From: Campylobacterales bacterium | Lineage (GTDB): Bacteria; Campylobacterota; Campylobacteria; Campylobacterales; Sulfurovaceae | Length of the DNA stretch: 49,706 nt | Assembly (NCBI GenBank): GCA_014763895.1 | Contig: JACXUM010000017.1 | Span: 1-49,706 of the forward strand | Direction of reading: 5' to 3' | Shown: one piece after another, positions 1-7,903 of the stretch | How the letters are laid out: each line of letters starts with the position of its first letter | Numbering within the stretch: position 1 is the stretch's first letter | Position numbers and translations under genes: made by a program | The notes under the pieces: generated by a model | The model's input: only the letters and a program-made list of their open reading frames with translations | What the model was told of the DNA's origin: nothing | Databases searched by the model: none

Positions 1-2
1 CC

Positions 3-176
3 GTTAAGTGTCTATATGAAGAAAATGGATCAGGCTGCATAATGATAGGTGGAATAAGAAGTTCTCAAAAAACTGTCTTGACAAACAGGGACATTATACC
101 TCCTTCCCTCTCTGATCAGATCAAGATTATAGCATACAATGAAAAAGGGAATTTCACACTACATTCACTTTTTTGA
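3..176 (+). CDS. C-terminal fragment of an unrecognised protein (runs off the window)
   Basis: The third frame is open from the first bases of the window to a TGA at 174-176, giving about 57 residues with ordinary composition (for example GCIMIGGIRSSQKTVL and DQIKIIAYNEKGNF). There is no ribosome-binding site in front of its internal Met, so it reads best as the tail of a gene that begins before the window. I do not recognise a family. A TATAAT box (179-184) right behind the stop fits a gene end followed by a new transcription unit. The fragment is short, so it could be a chance open frame. Confidence 0.4.
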   Translation, partial: VKCLYEENGSGCIMIGGIRSSQKTVLTNRDIIPPSLSDQIKIIAYNEKGNFTLHSLF

Positions 177-178
177 TA

Positions 179-184
179 TATAAT
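179..184 (+). promoter_or_regulatory. Putative -10 box for the small secreted-protein genes
   Basis: TATAAT stands about 30 bases before the ATG at 215, in an AT-rich stretch. No convincing -35 hexamer is visible at 16-18 bases. This is common in Campylobacterota, where the -35 is often replaced by AT-rich periodic sequence. Confidence 0.4.
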
Positions 185-214
185 AATCTATTAAGAACTA
201 CTCAAAGATAAACA

Positions 215-548
215 ATGAAAAAGATTCCATGTTTTGTAGGTATATTACTGATTTTGCATACATCTTTGTCTGCCGATGAGAAATCGTTGGGTTCTATTTT
301 GAAAAACAGCGGCGAATCTAAAAAGTTCATCAAAGCTTCTGCAAACAAAAAGACAAAATCATCCCATTTCATATTTGATAAGAATGGGGATTCCTAACGG
401 CATAGGGTTGTCTCAAACCGAAAAAGAAAAATGTAAAGATAAATCAAAACATTATGAATATGAAAATAAACCTAAATTTAACTTCAATTTCAACCCGGGT
501 AACAGGCAAGGGGGTATGGGAAACGGCGGAGGCGGCAGACACCATTAA
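215..548 (+). pseudogene. Small secreted Gly/His-tailed protein, copy 1 (frameshifted)
   Basis: The ATG at 215 opens with a clear signal peptide (MKKIPCFVGILLILHTSLSA, cleavage likely after SLSA) and a Lys/Ser-rich mature part, but this frame stops at 395-397. Another frame is open from 303 to the TAA at 546-548 and carries a polar, Asn/Phe-rich segment ending GMGNGGGGRHH. Removing one G from the GGGG run at 386-389 joins them into one protein of about 110 residues (FDKNG then IPNGIGLSQTEKEK). The next gene has the same architecture: signal peptide, charged middle, and a Gly-rich tail ending in Arg-His. Function is unknown; export to the periplasm is inferred from the signal peptide. The break may be an assembly error or a real mutation. 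Confidence 0.55.
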
Positions 549-621
549 AATCTAAACCTTCATACTCTTTTCATACTTCTTTTCTATACTTTGAATGTTA
601 ATAAAATTCGAAGGATCAATA

Positions 622-865
622 ATGAAAAAAATAGTGTTTAGTATCGTATTGGTAAGTTTTGGGACGGTTTCATGTGCAATGGCAGAAGGCTATCAGAAAA
701 AGAATCAATACTCTTGAGCATCAGCAACAGCTGGAAAAACAGGCTAAAAACCAATATAAGCATCAATACCGTTATAAAAATGAAAACTCTTATCAAGAAA
801 CAAATCAAAATATGGGAAATATGAACGGTAATGGTATGAGAATGGGTGGCGGAGGCCGTCACTAA
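622..865 (+). pseudogene. Small secreted Gly/His-tailed protein, copy 2 (frameshifted)
   Basis: The ATG at 622 has a good ribosome-binding site (AAGGATCAATA before ATG) and encodes a signal peptide (MKKIVFSIVLVSFGTVSCAMA), but this frame ends at 715-717. The downstream part lies in a second frame, rich in Gln, Lys, Asn and Tyr, and finishes GNGMRMGGGGRH at the TAA 863-865. Removing one A from the AAAAA run at 697-701 joins them (AEGYQKR then INTLEHQQQLEK) to give about 80 residues. The tail is nearly identical to that of the gene before it, so the two are probably tandem paralogues. A Cys in the signal-peptide region (SCAMA) raises the possibility of a lipoprotein, but the lipobox is poor. 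Function unknown. Confidence 0.55.
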
Positions 866-870
866 TCAGA

Positions 871-908
871 TTGATGAAAGGAATCTGTGCCTTTCATCAA
901 AACTTTTT
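871..908 (+). terminator. Rho-independent terminator after the small secreted-protein genes
   Basis: An 11-bp perfect inverted repeat (TTGATGAAAGG at 871-881, CCTTTCATCAA at 890-900) with an 8-base loop is followed by AACTTTTT. It begins a few bases after the TAA at 865. The stop codon of the opposite-strand permease (897) lies inside the right arm, so the stem sits exactly between two converging genes. Confidence 0.8.
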
Positions 909-1994
909 GACCATAAAATAGATTACAGGTCCCCATAAAAGAATACTGCTGCCGATGTCTACTAACGTCGTTTCCTCATGTAAATGTATCAGTGAAGCAG
1001 GGGTTATCATACTTTGATCAAAGATCATATCAAGACCGAGCCCAAACAGGATACTGCCTATAATAATGCTTCCAAGATAGATCAGCAAAGAACGGTTCCC
1101 CATCATTTTTTTAACGACACCTATCGTTACTGTATTGGTCGCAGGCCCTGCCGAAAGGAAAACAAATGCTGCCCCGGCACTCACTCCAGAAAGCATCAAG
1201 CCTGCTGCAATCGGTAGAGAAGCGGTCGCACAGACATACATTGGTACGGCGATAATGATCACGATAAGATAAGAGAGCCATGTATAGTTTTTAAGAAGCT
1301 CACTCAAATTATCCGGGATAGAAACGGTGATCAGTGCCCCAATGATCAATCCCCAAAAAAGAGGTTTGGCGATATCCCCAAGCAATGTGACAAAAGCATA
1401 TTGAAGAGCTGCTTTGAATGAAAAGCTTTTATGGTTTTGAGAAGTATTGCAGCAGGAGCTATTGGAACAGCAGGATGTTTGAGGTTGTGGTTTCTGATCC
1501 AAAGCAGTATTTTGGACAAAAGGGGATAAACCGGTTTTTGCTTCTGATGAAATCGAAAAATGATTTTTGGGTTTGGATTTATCTGCATCAATAAGGTTGG
1601 AAAGTATCCCCGCTATCATAGCAATAATTAAAGAACTGAAGATACGATAGATCGTAAAGACCCAGCCAAATATCCCGTAAGTAGCAAGGATCGAATCGAT
1701 CCCTGTGATAGGTGTTGAGATCAAAAAAGAGAGCGTAGCCCCTTTGCTTGCACCTGATTTTTTAATGGCTGTTGCCAATGGGATGACACCACAGGAACAT
1801 ACAGGCAGTGGAATACCAAAAAGGGTTGATTTGACAACTGAAAGAATGTTGTTTTTGCCCAGATGCTTAGTCACCAAAGTTTCAGGTACCCATTCGTGCA
1901 GAAAACCTGCAAAGATGAGCCCAAAAAGAATATACGGCGCCATCGCACAACTCAGCTGCCATAGAACCTCAAAGAAATGAATAATAATGTCCAT
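897..1994 (-). CDS. Permease of the SO_0444 type (putative Cu/Zn efflux)
   Basis: An integral membrane protein of 365 residues in the DUF318/ArsP-like permease group. The motif PLPVCSCGVIPLA near the N-terminus, a second block ending in SAGPATNTVT, and a central cytoplasmic loop crowded with Cys (CCSNSSCC) match the SO_0444 family, thought to export copper or zinc. About eight to ten membrane segments can be seen. I chose the ATG at 1994 because AAAGG stands seven bases before it and the protein then starts directly with the first helix. An in-frame TTG at 2024 adds ten residues but has a poorer ribosome-binding site. It lies 56 bases after the LOG-family gene and may be co-transcribed with it. 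The substrate metal is inferred from the family and the Cys loop. Confidence 0.8.
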   Translation of the reverse strand: MDIIIHFFEVLWQLSCAMAPYILFGLIFAGFLHEWVPETLVTKHLGKNNILSVVKSTLFGIPLPVCSCGVIPLATAIKKSGASKGATLSFLISTPITGIDSILATYGIFGWVFTIYRIFSSLIIAMIAGILSNLIDADKSKPKNHFSISSEAKTGLSPFVQNTALDQKPQPQTSCCSNSSCCNTSQNHKSFSFKAALQYAFVTLLGDIAKPLFWGLIIGALITVSIPDNLSELLKNYTWLSYLIVIIIAVPMYVCATASLPIAAGLMLSGVSAGAAFVFLSAGPATNTVTIGVVKKMMGNRSLLIYLGSIIIGSILFGLGLDMIFDQSMITPASLIHLHEETTLVDIGSSILLWGPVIYFMVKKF

Positions 1995-2050
1995 CCATAA
2001 GCCTTTATAATCAAAATGGTTCAAATTACCATCATTTCCTTAAATGTTGT

Positions 2051-2974
2051 TTAAATCAGAGGTTTGCCTCGCAAATCATACCATTGTAGTATTTTTTCCC
2101 ATGCTTCTACAGCATGATCGACATATCCGAATATCTTGATATCGTTTTCGTTTATTACCCCTTCATCGACTAAAAAATCAAAATCAATAGCCCGTGTCCA
2201 ATACTCTTTTCCTACAAGGATGATAGGAATCTCCTCTGTTTTTTTTGTTTGAACCAGGGTTAGGACTTCAAAGAGTTCATCCATTGTACCAAATCCGCCG
2301 GGAAAGATAACTAAGGCTCTGGCGCGTTGGAGAAAATGAAATTTTCGTATACCAAAATAGTGAAATTTGAAACATAGATCAGGCGTGATATAAGGATTTG
2401 GGTACTGTTCATGCGGAAGCTGGATATTGAGCCCTATCGATTTGGCCCCCACATCAAACGCACCTCTGTTGGCCGCTTCCATAATACCGGGTCCACCGCC
2501 TGTCATCAATGCAACCCTGCAATCAGAAGGCCCTTGCCCACTTTTTCCTACCAATTCTCCGAATTTACGTGCCTCATCGTAATAGACACTCTTCCTTACC
2601 ATGCTCTCAGCCTTGCTAAGAGCGATAAGAAGTTCTTTGGAATGAGGTGAGTTCTGAAGTTCTTTTTCTATTTTCTTCATCTTTTTATGAGCAGTTTCAG
2701 GCTCCATGATACGGGTACTTCCAAACACTACGATGGTATGTTTGATACCGTGTTCGCGCATTTTGCTTTCCGCTTTAAGATAATCTAGTTGCAGCCTTAT
2801 CATTCTGGCTTCATCTGTTTGAAGAAAGGATATATTTTCTTCTACAAGCTGATAGCTCGGATTTGACATGATTTTTTCTAGTCTTTCCAGAGCATGGGGA
2901 TCTTCTTTTTTTGATTTGGGGCGCTGCCAAGGGAAGAGGGGTTCTTCAAAGTGATGTTTTATTTTCTTCTTCAT
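2051..2974 (-). CDS. LOG-family Rossmann protein (lysine decarboxylase-like fold)
   Basis: 307 residues. The hallmark motifs are GGGPGIMEAANRGA and PGGFGTMDELFEVLTLVQ, which form the nucleotide-binding and catalytic site of LOG/YgdH-type phosphoribohydrolases. Those enzymes cleave base-ribose 5'-monophosphates; the true substrate here is not known. About 100 N-terminal residues, Lys/Glu-rich and probably helical, precede the Rossmann core (which begins near IVVFGSTRI), as in the longer LOG-family forms. AAGGATAGGATC stands before the ATG. It is divergent from pfkA, with about 100 bases between. Any functional link to the downstream metal permease is speculative. Confidence 0.8.
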   Translation of the reverse strand: MKKKIKHHFEEPLFPWQRPKSKKEDPHALERLEKIMSNPSYQLVEENISFLQTDEARMIRLQLDYLKAESKMREHGIKHTIVVFGSTRIMEPETAHKKMKKIEKELQNSPHSKELLIALSKAESMVRKSVYYDEARKFGELVGKSGQGPSDCRVALMTGGGPGIMEAANRGAFDVGAKSIGLNIQLPHEQYPNPYITPDLCFKFHYFGIRKFHFLQRARALVIFPGGFGTMDELFEVLTLVQTKKTEEIPIILVGKEYWTRAIDFDFLVDEGVINENDIKIFGYVDHAVEAWEKILQWYDLRGKPLI

Positions 2975-3038
2975 GATCCTATCCTTTGGGATTATTATAC
3001 TAAGATTTTATGTTTTATACTACGTCAAAAATAGATGT

Positions 3039-3044
3039 TATAAT
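3039..3044 (+). promoter_or_regulatory. Putative -10 box for pfkA
   Basis: TATAAT is 31 bases before the pfkA ATG in the AT-rich divergent region. No clear -35 is seen at 17 bases. Confidence 0.45.
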
Positions 3045-3075
3045 GTTTAAAATCAAGCCATTGGAAAGGTAGAAA

Positions 3076-4041
3076 ATGGAAAAAATAGCCATACTCTGTT
3101 CAGGTGGGGATGTTTCGGGAATGAATGCTGCGCTTAAACGTTTTGTAGAATATAGTTTTGCAAAAAAAATGGTTCCTTATTTTATCCATAACGGATATGA
3201 GGGGATGATCGATGATCATATCTATCCCGCAGGATATAAAGATGTGGCAGGGATCATATCAAGGGGTGGGACAAAGATACGTTCATCACGTTCAAAGCGT
3301 TTTATGGAAGAGGGATATCGCAAACAAGCCATTGACAACCTCAAAGCCCATGGGATTGGTTATGTTGTGATACTGGGAGGAGATGGATCATTTAAAGGGA
3401 TGCAGAAACTAAGCCAGGAGAGTGACGGGATCAGATTTTGCGGTATTGGGGCTACTATCGATAATGACATTGCAGGTACAGACTATTGCCTCGGTGTCGA
3501 TACGGCGCTCAATGTCATCAAATATGCCATAGACTCCATCCGTGATACGGCTTCGTCATTCAGCCGTGCATTTGTCATAGAGACGATGGGAAGGGAATGC
3601 GGTTATCTGACATTAGTCTCTGCACTCACAAGCGGTGCAGAGATGTGTCTGATACCGGAAATTCCATATGATCTTGAGAGGTATAAGACAAATTTTCAAA
3701 AACAGATACAAGATGGCAGGGAGTACTTCATAGCAGTAGTCTGCGAGGCATTGAAAAATTCTCAAGAGATCGCTAAGTGGTTTGAAAATGAGGTAGGCAT
3801 AGAGTCCCGAGTTACGGTTTTAGGCCATATACAAAGAGGTGGAAATCCTTCGGTGTATGATAGACTGATGGCGTTTGATTTCGTAACCTATGCGATCGAT
3901 GAACTCTTAAAAGGAACAGAGTGCAGTGTAGTCTGTTACAGTAACGGAGGGTTTCATACCAAAATGATCGAAGAGGTTGCATTTCAAACCTATAAGATGA
4001 AACCTGACCTGCTCAAATTGGGTGAAGAGTACGGAAGATAA
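3076..4041 (+). CDS. pfkA: 6-phosphofructokinase (ATP type)
   Basis: 321 residues, the usual length for bacterial PfkA. It phosphorylates fructose 6-phosphate at C1, the committed glycolytic step. Visible motifs in order are CSGGDVSGMNAA (phosphate loop; the family usually has GGDAPGMNAA), GGDGS (the Gly after Asp marks ATP rather than pyrophosphate use), TIDND (catalytic Asp), ETMGRECGYL, IPE and GHIQRGGNPSVYDR. AAAGG lies six bases before the ATG. Helicobacter and Campylobacter, as I recall, lack PfkA, so its presence suggests a free-living relative. A decayed duplicate of its last 165 bases is found at 7672-7836 beyond ald and the lon-like gene. It is followed by ald after 71 bases containing its own TATAAT. 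Confidence 0.9.
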   Translation: MEKIAILCSGGDVSGMNAALKRFVEYSFAKKMVPYFIHNGYEGMIDDHIYPAGYKDVAGIISRGGTKIRSSRSKRFMEEGYRKQAIDNLKAHGIGYVVILGGDGSFKGMQKLSQESDGIRFCGIGATIDNDIAGTDYCLGVDTALNVIKYAIDSIRDTASSFSRAFVIETMGRECGYLTLVSALTSGAEMCLIPEIPYDLERYKTNFQKQIQDGREYFIAVVCEALKNSQEIAKWFENEVGIESRVTVLGHIQRGGNPSVYDRLMAFDFVTYAIDELLKGTECSVVCYSNGGFHTKMIEEVAFQTYKMKPDLLKLGEEYGR

Positions 4042-4074
4042 GCTACTTGGCGGTTTCCAGGATCGCCATATGCA

Positions 4075-4080
4075 TATAAT
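4075..4080 (+). promoter_or_regulatory. Putative -10 box for ald
   Basis: TATAAT occurs 32 bases before the ald ATG in the pfkA-ald gap. The -35 is not convincing, so ald may have its own weak promoter or be read through from pfkA. Confidence 0.35.
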
Positions 4081-4112
4081 GTGTTTCATCAAGATAAGCA
4101 GAGGGAATAGAA

Positions 4113-5255
4113 ATGAAAATCGGTATTCCAAAAGAGATCAAGACCAGGGAGTTCAGAGTAGCTGCCATCCCTTCAGGTGTAAAAACACTTGTACAAAACG
4201 GTCATGAGGTCTATGTTCAAAAGAGTGCAGGAGAAAAAAGCGGATATAGTGACAGAGAATATGAAGAAGCAGGAGCCGTACTGCTGGAAAGCGCCAAAGA
4301 GATATTTGATAGATGTGGAATGATCCTGAAGGTCAAAGAGCCTCAGACGGAAGAGTATGCTCTTCTAAAAGAGGGGCAGATGCTTTTTACCTATCTTCAC
4401 CTTGCACCCAACAAAAAACTTACGGAAATTCTTGCTACTAAAAAAGTGATAGCCATTGCCTATGAAACTGTGCAGGAAGGTGGCAGGGTGCCGCTGCTCG
4501 AACCGATGAGTCAGATCGCAGGAAGAATGGCTCCGATGGCAGCAGCCTATTTTCTGGGAATTCATAACAAGGGCAGCGGTGTACTTCTCAGCGGTGCAAG
4601 CGGTATCTTGCCATCAAAGGTTTTGATCATCGGAAGCGGAACGGTAGCTAAAAATGCAGCTAAAGTTGCTGCCGGGATGGGCGCAGACGTCATCGTGATG
4701 GGAAGGAATCCGAACAGTATGCAACAGATCGAAGAACTTCTACCGCCAAATGTCTCGACGCTTTATTCCAATCCTTACAATATCGAAACAACACTGCCGA
4801 GTGTGGATGTGGTCATAGGAGCGGTTTACATCACCGGTGAGAGGGCACCAAATCTGATCACCAAAGAGATGCTTTTACTCTGTAAAAAAGGAACGGTGTT
4901 GGTCGATGTAGCCATCGATCAGGGCGGATGTATAGAAACCTCAAGGCCTACTACGCATGATGATCCGGTCTTTGAAGTAGAGGGTATCGTGCATTACTGC
5001 GTGGCAAATATGCCAGGAGATTACCCGAAAACCGCTTCGGCTGCACTTGCCAATGCCACGCTTCCGTATGTGAAACAGATTGCGGAGCTTGGATGGAAGA
5101 GCGCAGTGTTAAAAAACAGTGCGCTTTACAGCGGTGTGAATGTCGCAGGCGGATATGTTACGAATAAAGCTGTGGCTGATGCACATGCTTTGAAATACAC
5201 CCAACTCGATGATATCCTGGATCAATGCCCTGAATTTGGAGGAAATAATGATTAA
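4113..5255 (+). CDS. ald: Alanine dehydrogenase, possibly NADP-preferring
   Basis: 380 residues, close to the usual 371. It interconverts L-alanine with pyruvate and ammonia. The catalytic residues are in their standard places: Arg15, Lys75 (VKEPQ), His96 (TYLHLAP) and the Asp in VDVAIDQGG. The dinucleotide fold reads LIIGSGTVAKNAAKVAAGMGADVIVMGRN. Where NAD-dependent enzymes have an Asp at the end of the second beta strand (for example VTVLDIN), this one has Gly197-Arg198, a change usually tied to NADP binding. The start follows GAGGGAATAGAA. Its last eight bases overlap the start of the Lon-like gene (ATGATTAA), so the two are translationally coupled. Confidence 0.9.
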   Translation: MKIGIPKEIKTREFRVAAIPSGVKTLVQNGHEVYVQKSAGEKSGYSDREYEEAGAVLLESAKEIFDRCGMILKVKEPQTEEYALLKEGQMLFTYLHLAPNKKLTEILATKKVIAIAYETVQEGGRVPLLEPMSQIAGRMAPMAAAYFLGIHNKGSGVLLSGASGILPSKVLIIGSGTVAKNAAKVAAGMGADVIVMGRNPNSMQQIEELLPPNVSTLYSNPYNIETTLPSVDVVIGAVYITGERAPNLITKEMLLLCKKGTVLVDVAIDQGGCIETSRPTTHDDPVFEVEGIVHYCVANMPGDYPKTASAALANATLPYVKQIAELGWKSAVLKNSALYSGVNVAGGYVTNKAVADAHALKYTQLDDILDQCPEFGGNND

Positions 5256-7635
5256 ACCACTCAAAAGCGATAAACTCTATACACCTTGTGATCTTGATAT
5301 TTTTGATTTTGGAACAACCGATGAACTGCAGGCGCTCGATGAGATTATTGGGCAAAAAAGAGCTCTTAAAGCGATCAGTTTCGGCATAGGGATCAAAAAA
5401 GAAGGCTACAACCTCTATGCCATGGGTAGAAGCGGCAGCGGAAAACATAGTGTCGTAGAGAAGTTCATCAAGAGTCGTGCTATCAATGAAGAAAAACCGG
5501 GAGACTGGTGTTATGTCAATAACTTTGAAGATCCCACAAAACCTGTCTATCTCAAACTGGCATCATCCATGGGGATTGAACTAAAAAAAGATATGGAAGA
5601 GCTCATTGAAGAGCTGCAAACCATCATTCCTTCGGTCTTTGAAAGCGAAGAGTACAGGGTACAAAGACAGGCGATCATTGACAGGCTCACCGATGCCAAG
5701 GAAAGGTCGATCCTTGAATTGAAAGAAAAAGCAAGAGGAGAGGGGATAGCCATAAACTTCAGCCCGTCAGGGTATGCTCTCGCACCTATGAGCCGTGAGG
5801 GAAAGATACTTGGAAAAGAGGAGTACCAGGCACTTTCAAATGCAGATAAAGACAAGATCCAAGAAACGATAAACAAGTTCAGGATCATGCTCGAAAACGC
5901 AGTACAAAACATTGCCATAGAGAGCAAAGTACAGCAAAAAGAGATCAGAGAACTTGAACGAAGAATGACCAAAAAAGCCGTTGATACCAGCGTCGATGAA
6001 CTCAAGGATAAATACAGTCCGTATGAAAAGGTCGTAGCGTATCTTGACAGCGTAGAGTCAGACATCATTGCCAACTCCCAGGATTTTTTGATTGCGGCGC
6101 AAAGTGCGCTCTCTCCAATGGGCGTAAGTTCCTTCAAAGAGAGCAGTATGTTCAACCGCTACAAGGTCAATATTCTTGTATCGCATAAAAAGAGCGAAGG
6201 AGCGCCCATCATCTATGAGAACAACCCGACCTACGGAAACCTCTTCGGAGAGATAGAACACGTTGCGCAGATGGGTATGCTTTTAACGGATTTTAACCTC
6301 ATCAAAGCGGGTGCTCTGCACAAAGCAAACGGCGGCTATCTCATGCTTGATGCGGCAAAAGTACTGATGCAGCCTTTTGTATGGGACGGCATCAAGAGGA
6401 TGTTAAAGTCAGGCCAGATACGTATTGAATCTCTGGGCCATACACTCAGCCTTATCAGTACCGTATCTTTGGAGCCGGAAAGCATTGAGCTTGATGTAAA
6501 GATCATCTTGATCGGAGACAGGATACTTTATTATCTGCTCTATAATTACGATCCTGAGTTCAAAGAACTGTTCAAGATCAATGCAGACTTTGAGAACGAA
6601 ACTGAAAGAACGGACGAAAATAGCATCCTTTACGCACGGATGATCGCGATGATCGCTAAAGAGCACGGCCTTCTTCCTCTTCATAAAGAAGCAGTAGGCA
6701 AGGTCATCGAATACAGCTCAAGAATTGCCGAGGACAGCCAAAAACTCTCTACGCATCTGGGAAGTCTGAGCGACCTGCTTCATGAAGCGGACTTCATCGC
6801 AAATGAAGCTAAGAAATCATTCATCTCCAAAGAGGAGATTGCTCAGGCGATCAGAGAAAAGATCGAGCGATCCGACAGGATAAAGGACAGGATGTTTGAA
6901 GAGATACAAAGAGGTACCATCCTCATAGAGACCAAAGGCACTCAGGTAGGGCAGGTGAACGGCGTAGCCGTCGTAGATCTTGGTAACTTTTCATTTGGAC
7001 ATCCTTCAAAGATCACGGCTTTAAGCCGACTTGGCAAAGGAGATGTCATCAACATACAAAGAGAAGTGAAACTCAGCAGTCCGACACATGACAAAGGCAT
7101 TATGATACTCTCATCCTACCTTGCGGCTGTATATGCAAAGGATTTTCCTCTCAGTATGACAGCTTCTTTGGTGTTTGAACAGACCTATGGCATGGTGGGG
7201 GGTGACAGCGCATCATGCGCAGAGCTTTTCGCACTGCTTTCATCTCTAAGCGAAGTACCCCTTGAACAGGCCATCGCGGTAACGGGCTCAGTGAACCAGA
7301 ACGGTCAGGTGCAGGCCGTAGGCGGCATCAACGAGAAGATAGAAGGTTTTTTTGATATCTGCAGCATCATTGACCCCAAGAGCGTAAACGGGATCATCAT
7401 CCCTTCCTCCAATGTCAAACACCTGATGTTAAAAGAAGAAATTCTAAAAGCCGTAGATGCAGGCAAGTTCAAGATTTATGCTATAGAGAGTGTGCAAGAG
7501 GGTATGGAGATACTTACAGGCAAAGTGATGGGTAAAAAGGACAAGGAAGGAAAATATCCGAAAGGTTCCATCAACTACCTTGTCGAAGAGAAACTGAGGT
7601 TTTTTGCGAATAAAAGTAAACAAAAAAAGTTTTAA
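5248..7635 (+). CDS. LonB-like ATP-dependent protease
   Basis: 795 residues from the ATG at 5248, which has GGAGG seven bases upstream and overlaps the ald stop by eight bases. An earlier in-frame ATG at 5209 lies inside ald and is unlikely. The N-terminal part carries a P-loop (GRSGSGKH, near residues 61-68); a coiled-coil insertion spans roughly residues 110-280; the AAA core includes KANGGYLMLDA; and an S16 peptidase domain is at the C-terminus. The catalytic dyad is visible as Ser654 (GGDSAS) and Lys697 (GGINEKIEG), 43 residues apart as in Lon. There is no Lon-type N-terminal substrate domain, which fits the LonB/COG1067 group. Role: degradation of damaged or regulatory proteins. The partner ald is not an obvious functional relative. 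Confidence 0.85.
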   Translation: MIKPLKSDKLYTPCDLDIFDFGTTDELQALDEIIGQKRALKAISFGIGIKKEGYNLYAMGRSGSGKHSVVEKFIKSRAINEEKPGDWCYVNNFEDPTKPVYLKLASSMGIELKKDMEELIEELQTIIPSVFESEEYRVQRQAIIDRLTDAKERSILELKEKARGEGIAINFSPSGYALAPMSREGKILGKEEYQALSNADKDKIQETINKFRIMLENAVQNIAIESKVQQKEIRELERRMTKKAVDTSVDELKDKYSPYEKVVAYLDSVESDIIANSQDFLIAAQSALSPMGVSSFKESSMFNRYKVNILVSHKKSEGAPIIYENNPTYGNLFGEIEHVAQMGMLLTDFNLIKAGALHKANGGYLMLDAAKVLMQPFVWDGIKRMLKSGQIRIESLGHTLSLISTVSLEPESIELDVKIILIGDRILYYLLYNYDPEFKELFKINADFENETERTDENSILYARMIAMIAKEHGLLPLHKEAVGKVIEYSSRIAEDSQKLSTHLGSLSDLLHEADFIANEAKKSFISKEEIAQAIREKIERSDRIKDRMFEEIQRGTILIETKGTQVGQVNGVAVVDLGNFSFGHPSKITALSRLGKGDVINIQREVKLSSPTHDKGIMILSSYLAAVYAKDFPLSMTASLVFEQTYGMVGGDSASCAELFALLSSLSEVPLEQAIAVTGSVNQNGQVQAVGGINEKIEGFFDICSIIDPKSVNGIIIPSSNVKHLMLKEEILKAVDAGKFKIYAIESVQEGMEILTGKVMGKKDKEGKYPKGSINYLVEEKLRFFANKSKQKKF

Positions 7636-7671
7636 ATGGACTTAGAGAGAGCAGAGAACATTTGTACAATA

Positions 7672-7836
7672 TTTGATTTCGTAGCCTATGCGATCGATGA
7701 ACTGATAAAAGGTACGAAGTGTAGTCTGTCATCGTAGCGGGGGGGATTCCATACCAAAATCATTGAAGAGGTTACATTTTAAACCTATAAGATGAAATCT
7801 GACCTGCTCAAAGTAGGGGAGGAATACGGCCGATAA
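7672..7836 (+). pseudogene. Decayed copy of the pfkA 3' end
   Basis: This stretch aligns base by base with 3874-4041, the last 165-170 bases of pfkA including its stop, at roughly 80% identity by eye. Short deletions and in-frame stops have accumulated. It still encodes recognisable pieces: FDFVAYAIDELIKGTKCS, then in a shifted frame HTKIIEEV and YKMKSDLLKVGEEYGR followed by TAA. It is a dead remnant in direct orientation, so the ald plus lon-like block is flanked by a 165-bp direct repeat. The upstream remainder of the second pfkA copy is absent. Confidence 0.85.
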
Positions 7837-7876
7837 GGTTGTATGATTTATTTTTATTTAAAGTGAGTAAGGATAG

Positions 7877-7882
7877 TATAAA
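7877..7882 (+). promoter_or_regulatory. Putative -10 box for sodB
   Basis: TATAAA occurs 22 bases before the sodB ATG, which itself has a strong AGGAGAAT ribosome-binding site. The -35 is unclear. Confidence 0.35.
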
Positions 7883-7903
7883 GAAAAACTATAGGAGAAT
7901 ATT

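Noticed and set aside
5547-6155. 202-codon minus-strand open frame opposite the lon-like gene
   Set aside because: Ser/Leu-rich antisense frame of the coiled-coil region, with no start signal.
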